A stretch of DNA of 27,183 bases from a virus. The stretch's first letter is position 1; each line of letters opens with the position of its first letter. Of the stretch, positions 23,375 through 27,183 are shown in pieces. Made by a program: the position numbers and the translations under genes. The stretch is taken from the IMG/VR virus record IMGVR_UViG_3300022602_000343, positions 1 through 27,183 of that record, one strand, 5' to 3'. Below the pieces are notes generated by a model. The model worked only from the letters and a program-made list of their open reading frames with translations. It was not told the origin of the DNA and ran no database searches.

Positions 23375-24246
23375 CGGGCGCCTTTTATAACGAATACGAC
23401 GAGTTCGCGGCGGCCCTCCTGCGAGAGTGCGCCGCGTCTGATATCATAGCGCCGGGGATTGTTAGCTCGGCGTCAATCAAGGACTTGACCCCCGATGACG
23501 TTAAACAATTCACGCAGGCGCACTTCTTCGCCGGAGCCGGGCTCTGGTCAGTTGCAGCTCGGCTTGCCGGATGGCCTGACGACAGACCCCTCTGGACAGG
23601 ATCGTGCCCCTGTCAACCCTTCTCTCAGGCGGGAAAAGGGCTCGGTGTCGACGATCCAAGGCACCTGTGGCCCGACTTCTTTCGACTTATCCGAGCCTGT
23701 CGGCCCCCTGTCGTCGTGGGAGAGCAGGTTGCGGGAGCGGCTGGCTATGGTTGGCTCGACGGAGTCCGCGCTGATCTGGAAAGTGAAGGCTACACCTGCT
23801 GGGCGGTCGATATCCCGGCTTGCGCGGTGGACGCCCCCCATATCCGAAACAGAATCTATTGGGTCGCCGTGCGCGACATGGCCAACGCCGATGGCAGGAA
23901 CACCAGCGCAGAATGGCAACAGCGCGGCGGGGAACAACGATGGCATTCGCAAAATGGAAATGATTTTGGGGATGCGCGAGACCATCAACGGCCCAAAGGT
24001 TTCTGGTCCGATCACGAATGGATCATCTGCCACGACGAAAAAGCGCGACGTGTCCCGAGGCAGTCCGAATCCGGTGTTCGCCATGTGGTTGATGGGGTTA
24101 CCGGAGAATTTGCGGAATGCGATCCTTCGCGTTTGCTCGTCCCTGCCTTCAAGGGGCGGCAACAAGCCTGGAAGATCGCGGGAAACGCCATAGTCCCACA
24201 GCTGGCGGCTCAGGTTCTGGGGGCTCTGATGGACGTCTTAAAATAA
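23356..24246 (+). CDS. C5-cytosine DNA methyltransferase
   Basis: With the ATG at 23356 the protein has 296 residues, short for the class but with all core motifs in one frame. Motif I is HFFAGAGLWSVAARLAGW (about 56-73; the second Gly of the usual GxGG is Leu). Motif IV is TGSCPCQPFSQAG with catalytic Cys86. Motif VI is VVVGEQVAG in place of the usual ENV, as in many phage enzymes. Motif VIII is PHIRNRIYWVA and motif X is IAGNAIVPQLAAQ at about 274-286. It methylates cytosine at C5, probably to protect phage DNA from host restriction; no partner endonuclease is seen. GTG codons at 23368 and 23371 are alternative starts. Confidence 0.92.
   Translation: MGVEVVTGAFYNEYDEFAAALLRECAASDIIAPGIVSSASIKDLTPDDVKQFTQAHFFAGAGLWSVAARLAGWPDDRPLWTGSCPCQPFSQAGKGLGVDDPRHLWPDFFRLIRACRPPVVVGEQVAGAAGYGWLDGVRADLESEGYTCWAVDIPACAVDAPHIRNRIYWVAVRDMANADGRNTSAEWQQRGGEQRWHSQNGNDFGDARDHQRPKGFWSDHEWIICHDEKARRVPRQSESGVRHVVDGVTGEFAECDPSRLLVPAFKGRQQAWKIAGNAIVPQLAAQVLGALMDVLK
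23495..24193 (+). other. Long second open frame inside the methyltransferase gene (232 codons)
   Basis: A second plus-strand frame stays open for 699 bases within the methyltransferase gene. Its translation (LSSWESRLRERLAMVGSTES, ALIWKVKATPAGRSISRLA, WPTPMAG, FAMWLMGLPE) resembles, from memory, a family of phage proteins ending in a WLMGxP motif and usually annotated beside or over C5 methyltransferases. It may be a true overprinted gene or a shadow of the conserved methyltransferase. No ribosome-binding site was identified at its ATG. Confidence 0.22.
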
Positions 24247-24247
24247 T

Positions 24248-24264
24248 TGCGAAATTTCTTCGCA
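24248..24264 (+). promoter_or_regulatory. Operator copy 2, perfect TGCGAA-N5-TTCGCA
   Basis: TGCGAAATTTCTTCGCA has perfect six-base arms and starts two bases after the methyltransferase stop. Its centre is 31 bases, about three helical turns, upstream of operator copy 3, so bound proteins would face the same side of the DNA. Confidence 0.68.
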
Positions 24265-24271
24265 TACCCTG

Positions 24272-24300
24272 TTGACAATGCGAAATAGCTTCGGTATAAA
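24272..24300 (+). promoter_or_regulatory. Early promoter 2, rightward
   Basis: TTGACA (24272-24277), exactly 17 bases of spacer, and TATAAA (24295-24300) form a near-consensus sigma70 promoter. It drives the second half of the early unit, from the 95-residue protein to the HTH gene. The spacer holds operator copy 3. Confidence 0.82.
24279..24295 (+). promoter_or_regulatory. Operator copy 3, TGCGAA-N5-TTCGGT
   Basis: TGCGAAATAGCTTCGGT occupies the promoter spacer in the same register as copy 1, and the flanking half-sites TGCGAA and TTCGGT are identical between the two. Confidence 0.65.
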
Positions 24301-24333
24301 CAAATCACGGTCGCTGATGACCGCAACCAACCA

Positions 24334-24349
24334 GATGGAGATAGACATG
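24334..24349 (+). promoter_or_regulatory. Repeated translation leader, copy 3
   Basis: Third identical copy of the 16-base leader GATGGAGATAGACATG, with GGAG six bases before the ATG at 24347. Confidence 0.75.
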
Positions 24350-24634
24350 ACCAACAACTTCGCTTCCCTCACCCTCGCCGACCAGTACGCGGTTCTCAAG
24401 GCCGAGGCCGACGCCATCGCCAAGCAACTCGAAGCGGTCAAGGCCGCCATCAAGGCGACCGGGCAGGAAGTCATTGAGGGCGAGCAGGCCATCGTGACCG
24501 TATCCCTGTCGGAGCGCTCGAGCCTCGACGCCTGCGCCGCCAAAAAGCTCCTGACGCCCGAGCAGGTCGCGGCCTGCACGAAGGTCTCGCTGGTCGAGAC
24601 GATCCGCATCAAGCCCCGCCTGATCGCCGCCTAA
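24347..24634 (+). CDS. Small phage protein with N-terminal helix (95 aa), function unknown
   Basis: Started by the third leader copy, the product has a helical first half (LADQYAVLKAEADAIAKQLE, VKAAIKATG). A short beta region (QAIVTVSLSERSSLDACAAK) and KLLTPEQVAACTK follow, ending in VETIRIKPRLIAA. This resembles a small family found in early regions of many tailed phages, in which a coiled coil precedes a conserved V-ER-x-LD pattern. No function is known for it. It is the first gene behind the stronger early promoter, so it should be abundant. Confidence 0.72.
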   Translation: MTNNFASLTLADQYAVLKAEADAIAKQLEAVKAAIKATGQEVIEGEQAIVTVSLSERSSLDACAAKKLLTPEQVAACTKVSLVETIRIKPRLIAA

Positions 24635-24645
24635 TGACAATCAAC

Positions 24646-24664
24646 GGGGGGCCTAGCGCCCCCC
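24646..24664 (+). terminator. GC-rich hairpin between early genes, possible attenuator
   Basis: Stem GGGGGGC/GCGCCCC-like: 24646-24652 pairs with 24658-24664 over seven base pairs, with loop CTAGC. It is followed by AAACATTTTGGG, not a clean T run, so full termination is doubtful. It could partly end the transcript or stabilise the 3' end of the upstream mRNA. Confidence 0.45.
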
Positions 24665-24684
24665 AAACATTTTGGGAGACGATT

Positions 24685-24915
24685 ATGATTAGCCTTAAAT
24701 CCGACAACACGCTCTACTGGTACGACGCCCACTTGCGCCTGAGCCGCGACTACAGCGCCCTTGAGCGCCGCGCCTACGACATGCGCGACGCCTTGGAGCG
24801 CGCCCTCGTCGCGCTCAAGCTATCGACGCCCAAAACAGACCAGATCGAGCTTAAGCTGCGACATGACGCGGCAATCATTCAGATTGAGCAGGCGCTGAGG
24901 GAGACGCAGCCATGA
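24685..24915 (+). CDS. Small helical early protein (76 aa), function unknown
   Basis: GGGAG lies just before the ATG at 24685, which is preferred over an upstream in-frame ATG that would read through the hairpin. The product is helical and charged (YWYDAHLRLSRDYSALERRA, MRDALERALVALKLSTPK). No motif or family is recognised. Its TGA overlaps the next ATG (ATGA), so the two are translationally coupled. Confidence 0.65.
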   Translation: MISLKSDNTLYWYDAHLRLSRDYSALERRAYDMRDALERALVALKLSTPKTDQIELKLRHDAAIIQIEQALRETQP

Positions 24916-25124
24916 GCAAGATTGAAATGGACCTCCGCCCCTGCTGGGAGGCCGACCCCGAGCTTTGGGACACCTTTTGTTGGGCGACGGATCGCCCCGA
25001 TAGCGGCCCGTCCGACCTCTGGACGGTTCATTACGTGAACGCCTGGTTCGACGAGGAAGTTAAAAAGCTTCTGGAAGTGGTCGACGCCCTGATCATGTCG
25101 CACCTGTTGGGTCCGCTCCATTGA
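24912..25124 (+). CDS. Small acidic, Trp-rich early protein (70 aa), function unknown
   Basis: The gene overlaps its upstream neighbour by four bases. The product is acidic and unusually rich in tryptophan (PCWEADPELWDTFCWATDRP, DLWTVHYVNAWFDEEVKKLL). It resembles no family known to me. It is followed without a gap by the HTH gene, whose TTG start overlaps its stop, so the two are probably made in fixed ratio. Confidence 0.62.
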   Translation: MSKIEMDLRPCWEADPELWDTFCWATDRPDSGPSDLWTVHYVNAWFDEEVKKLLEVVDALIMSHLLGPLH

Positions 25125-25336
25125 CCGGGCCGGAACTTAGGGCATTGATGACCAGGCACGGTATTACGGTTCAGGCCCTCGCCGACGTAATCGGCAAAAG
25201 CAACAGAATGATTGACCACTACCGATCGGGGAAGCATGACATTCCCCGCCTGCTGGCGATCCTCATGGCCGCGATTGACGCCAAGACGATTGACACAGAT
25301 TGGCTGGAGGGTTTTTTGGAATCCGAAAGCAAGTAA
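25121..25336 (+). CDS. Cro-sized helix-turn-helix DNA-binding protein (71 aa)
   Basis: The likely start is TTG at 25121, overlapping the previous stop as TTGA. The 71-residue product is a single HTH domain of the XRE/Cro kind. Helices 2 and 3 are VQALADVIG and SNRMIDHYRSGK, framed by ELRALMTRHGIT and IPRLLAILMAAID; only a short acidic tail follows, so there is no separate sensor domain. It is the last gene before a strong terminator. Given three copies of a symmetric operator at the promoters of its own unit, autorepression of the early region is the natural hypothesis. DNA specificity cannot be read from sequence. Confidence 0.72.
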   Translation: MTGPELRALMTRHGITVQALADVIGKSNRMIDHYRSGKHDIPRLLAILMAAIDAKTIDTDWLEGFLESESK

Positions 25337-25355
25337 CCCATCATTAAACGAACAC

Positions 25356-25386
25356 AGAGGGCCGCTGACGGCCCTCTTTTTATTTT
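25356..25386 (+). terminator. Strong rho-independent terminator of the early unit
   Basis: A perfect nine-base-pair stem AGAGGGCCG/CGGCCCTCT with loop CTGA is followed by TTTTTATTTT. It closes the rightward unit 20 bases after the HTH gene and shields the convergent replication genes. Confidence 0.9.
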
Positions 25387-25448
25387 GGGCCACACATACC
25401 CGAAACAGCATGAAGCCCGCCAGCGACCGCCCTAGGCCATTCCTCGCT

Positions 25449-26105
25449 CTACCACGGCGGATCGTCATCAAACACCGTCCCGTCAATGGGGGCGATACTG
25501 TCGGCGACGCCATCGAGGGGGTCGGCGACATATGTGCCGACGCGGGTGACGGTCGCGCCGGGATAGGCGTCCTTGACCTTGGCGATGGCGGGAAACTCCT
25601 CGATGAGCCGGGCGATTTCCTCTAGGGTGTAAACTCTCGCCTTACGCCCCGCCGGATCGACGAGGCGGGCGTCGGCGTCCGAGCGCACGACCGCGACGAC
25701 CGTCCCCCGTGGCGTGACGGCCTCCCAGACTTCAGGGGGGCGCGCGGGCTTGCCGGCGGCGTCGGCGGCCTTGTCGAGAACCCGCCACGCCGCCATCATG
25801 CGTTTGGCCTCGCGCCTGACGGACTCAAGGTCGCCGTGCCAGATCGCTTGATTGACGAGGTAGCGCTGGCGGTCGAATTTCTCGCGCAGCTCCTTGTCGA
25901 CCAGAAGCCGGAGGCGATCGGCCCCCCACTTGGCCTCCATCTCGATCGCCAGCATGTCCAGGTCGTCCAGCTCCTCGCGCCCGGAGATATACGTGCCGAC
26001 GGTCGCCTGCCACTCGGGCGCGTCAAGGCGCGACGTGGGGACGCCATGAACGGTCTTGTGACTGGGCCTGCCTTTTGACTTGCTGTCGAATTTACCGTTT
26101 GCCAT
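25449..26105 (-). CDS. Conserved phage protein after replication genes (218 aa), function unknown
   Basis: GAGGAG lies eight bases before the ATG at 26105, inside the end of the preceding gene. The product contains LDDLDMLAIEMEAKWGADRL, LREKFDRQRYLVNQAIWHGD and EVWEAVTPRGTVVAVVRSDA, and its C-terminus is acidic (DGTVFDDDPPW). I recognise it as a protein type seen beside replication genes of alphaproteobacterial phages, but it has no known activity. No catalytic or metal-binding pattern is visible. Confidence 0.68.
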   Translation of the reverse strand: MANGKFDSKSKGRPSHKTVHGVPTSRLDAPEWQATVGTYISGREELDDLDMLAIEMEAKWGADRLRLLVDKELREKFDRQRYLVNQAIWHGDLESVRREAKRMMAAWRVLDKAADAAGKPARPPEVWEAVTPRGTVVAVVRSDADARLVDPAGRKARVYTLEEIARLIEEFPAIAKVKDAYPGATVTRVGTYVADPLDGVADSIAPIDGTVFDDDPPW

Positions 26106-26646
26106 TTTGCTTGCTCCTCAATTTCAAAATTTGTCTTTTCCGTTCCCGCTCCAGATGCTCGACCAGCTTCTCGGCTGACTTGGCCGCGCGGGACAATTCA
26201 GACCGCCGCCGGAGGTCTGGCCCCCACTTGATCGTCAGGTCAAGCATATCGTCAAAATATCGCCGGCGCTTTTGAATCGCGGACGGTTCTAGGTTTAAAA
26301 TCCTGCCCCCATGCGTTTCCATAATCTCCTGCCGTATGTTCTCAACTGCCGTGAAGTAGGGCGAGAGGGTCTGATTGGCGTTTGCCAGATCAAGCAGACA
26401 TTCCCTCCAGAACTCTTTTGCCATTGTTAACGCCTGCTCAATATCCTCCCCAGTTCGGGCCCCGGGAGCCCTGTTTGTGACCGGGGACTCCAGTCGCCCC
26501 CCGGTCACGGGGGCGACCGGGGAAGTTTTCCCCGGTCCCCGGTCACTATAGGGCTCCCGACTGGACCGGGGAAGGTTTTTCCCCGGTTGGTTCCCCGGTC
26601 CAAAAACCGACCGGGGAAATTCCATCTGGCTTTTTGTCTCCGTCAC
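26092..26646 (-). CDS. Replication-region protein whose 5' half contains the palindrome array (184 aa)
   Basis: GTG at 26646 is preferred since it overlaps the ATPase stop as GTGA; an ATG at 26625 is the alternative. The first 57 residues or so are low-complexity Pro/Gly/Arg sequence imposed by the palindromic DNA (FGPGNQPGKNLPRSSREPYS). From EDIEQALTMAKEFWRECLLD onward the protein is helical and charged (RRYFDDMLDLTIKWGPDLRR, EKLVEHLERERKRQILKLRS) and very basic at the end. No family is recognised. By analogy with lambda O, an origin inside an initiator-like gene is possible, but the sequence alone does not show that this protein is an initiator. Confidence 0.62.
   Translation of the reverse strand: MTETKSQMEFPRSVFGPGNQPGKNLPRSSREPYSDRGPGKTSPVAPVTGGRLESPVTNRAPGARTGEDIEQALTMAKEFWRECLLDLANANQTLSPYFTAVENIRQEIMETHGGRILNLEPSAIQKRRRYFDDMLDLTIKWGPDLRRRSELSRAAKSAEKLVEHLERERKRQILKLRSKQNGKR
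26479..26618. repeat. Array of nine ACCGGGG/CCCCGGT sites with perfect hairpins, candidate origin
   Basis: Cores occur at about 26479, 26499, 26515, 26528, 26537, 26564, 26579, 26591 and 26609, in both orientations. Pairs form perfect palindromes: 26515-26524 with 26528-26537 (10-base arms, 3-base loop), 26565-26573 with 26579-26587 (9-base arms), and 26591-26600 with 26609-26618 (10-base arms, 8-base loop). The consensus is GACCGGGGAA. The array lies in the 5' half of a gene next to a RepA-like ATPase, which fits iterons of a replication origin or a cluster of regulator sites. Confidence 0.85.
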
Positions 26647-27183
26647 GACACGGCCCCCGGCCTCTTGGAGGGGTCGACTTCGAGGCCGGAACGCTCCGCC
26701 TTCCCGTCGTGATACTGGCGAACTTTTAGCAGGCCGCTCTTGATCCACGCGCCCAGTATCTTCCCGGCCTTATCCTCGTCACAGGAAAATATCCCCATGA
26801 TGACCTTGCCGGCCCACCTCTTCGAGGCCTGCTTCTTGGGGCTATACATCTCGCCCGTGGGGGCGCCATCGTCGTCCGTAATGCCCCTCTGGATCATGTC
26901 GAGGCAGACGTTGATGTGGCTGGAGCTAATGCCATCAAAGAGCCCCGGCGGCGTCCACGGCATGAGGACGCCCACCTCGTCGGCGGGGTGGTCGCCGTCG
27001 CCATTGGGCAGCTTGATTGACAATTTCTCAAACCAGCGGGCCGCGCCGGTAATGATCGACAGGTTCGCCTTGGCGTCGTCGAACCGCACATAGCGGTATC
27101 GTTCCTCGGCGCTGACGCCCATGGTGGCGGCCTCCTCCTCGGTCATGGCGAAGAGGGTCGACATGACGCGGGCGGTGCCGATG
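26643..27183 (-). CDS. RepA-like AAA ATPase, C-terminal part (cut by right edge)
   Basis: The frame runs open through the right edge; the internal ATG at 27164 is unlikely to be the start, because the codons before it read IGTARV, continuing the conserved ARVxxTLxxMTxxEA pattern. Visible elements are VMSTLFAMTEEEAATMGVS, RYRYVRFDDAKANLS, DEVGVLMPWTPPGLFDG and RWAGKVIMGIFSCDEDKAGK. This order matches the C-terminal region of RepA-type AAA family ATPases of phages and plasmids, hexameric helicases related to DnaB. The ATPase core (Walker motifs) would lie outside the window. Overlap with the next gene is GTGA. Confidence 0.75.
   Translation of the reverse strand, partial: IGTARVMSTLFAMTEEEAATMGVSAEERYRYVRFDDAKANLSIITGAARWFEKLSIKLPNGDGDHPADEVGVLMPWTPPGLFDGISSSHINVCLDMIQRGITDDDGAPTGEMYSPKKQASKRWAGKVIMGIFSCDEDKAGKILGAWIKSGLLKVRQYHDGKAERSGLEVDPSKRPGAVS

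Noticed and set aside
25387-25448. Convergent gap after the early terminator
   Set aside because: No open frame, promoter or further hairpin stands out here.

Overview
The window is part of a tailed-phage (or prophage) genome whose likely host is an alphaproteobacterium. It carries a full head, packaging and connector gene set: small and large terminase, portal, scaffold, HK97-type major capsid protein, a P22 gp4-like connector, a tail fibre and an endolysin. The host inference rests mainly on a DUF2312/GapR-type nucleoid protein (22172-22444), a family typical of Alphaproteobacteria, and on general protein resemblance. No integrase is visible, so lifestyle cannot be decided. Gene density is very high: no stretch above about 150 bases lacks a gene, and many stops and starts overlap (ATGA, GTGA, TTGA, TAGTG).

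Region 1 (1-22595, minus strand, reads right to left) is the late module. It starts at a strong promoter (-35 TTGATT, 16 nt, -10 TATAAT) placed so close to an ATG at 22595 that the transcript would be leaderless. The order is: small Cys-rich ORF, GapR-like protein, TerS, TerL, small protein, portal, a 562-aa probable virion protein, a Lys/Gly/His-rich 445-aa protein, small protein, GroES-like co-chaperonin, scaffold, conserved pre-capsid protein, capsid-associated protein, major capsid protein, HNH/endonuclease VII-type homing endonuclease, virion protein, His-rich basic protein, three small proteins, virion protein, connector, GIY-YIG homing endonuclease, Cys4/Ig-like structural protein, a 1088-aa tail fibre with a C1q-like tip, an XkdW-like small protein, two small lysis-region proteins and the start of a GH108 endolysin cut by the left edge. 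Three hairpin terminators (two with UUCG tetraloops) subdivide it. One small gene (15583-15780) points the opposite way, like a moron.

Region 2 (22679-25386, plus strand) is a compact early/regulatory module diverging from the late promoter. Two sigma70-like promoters carry the same partly palindromic sequence, TGCGAA-N5-TTCGSW, inside their 17-nt spacers; a third, perfect copy lies 31 bp upstream of the second. Three genes begin with an identical 16-bp translation leader. The module encodes two unknown small proteins, a C5-cytosine methyltransferase, three more small proteins, and a Cro-sized helix-turn-helix protein next to a strong terminator. The HTH protein is the obvious candidate to bind the repeated operator.

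Region 3 (25449-27183, minus strand) is the end of a replication module: the C-terminal part of a RepA-like AAA ATPase (cut by the right edge) followed by two genes of unknown function. The first of these holds nine copies of ACCGGGG/CCCCGGT within 140 bp, several arranged as perfect hairpins. This is an iteron-like origin candidate inside a gene, reminiscent of the lambda O gene.

The most interesting leads are the shared operator/HTH circuit, the leaderless late promoter with a phage GapR at the head of the packaging operon, the intragenic palindrome array, and a basic motif shared by two virion-region proteins.
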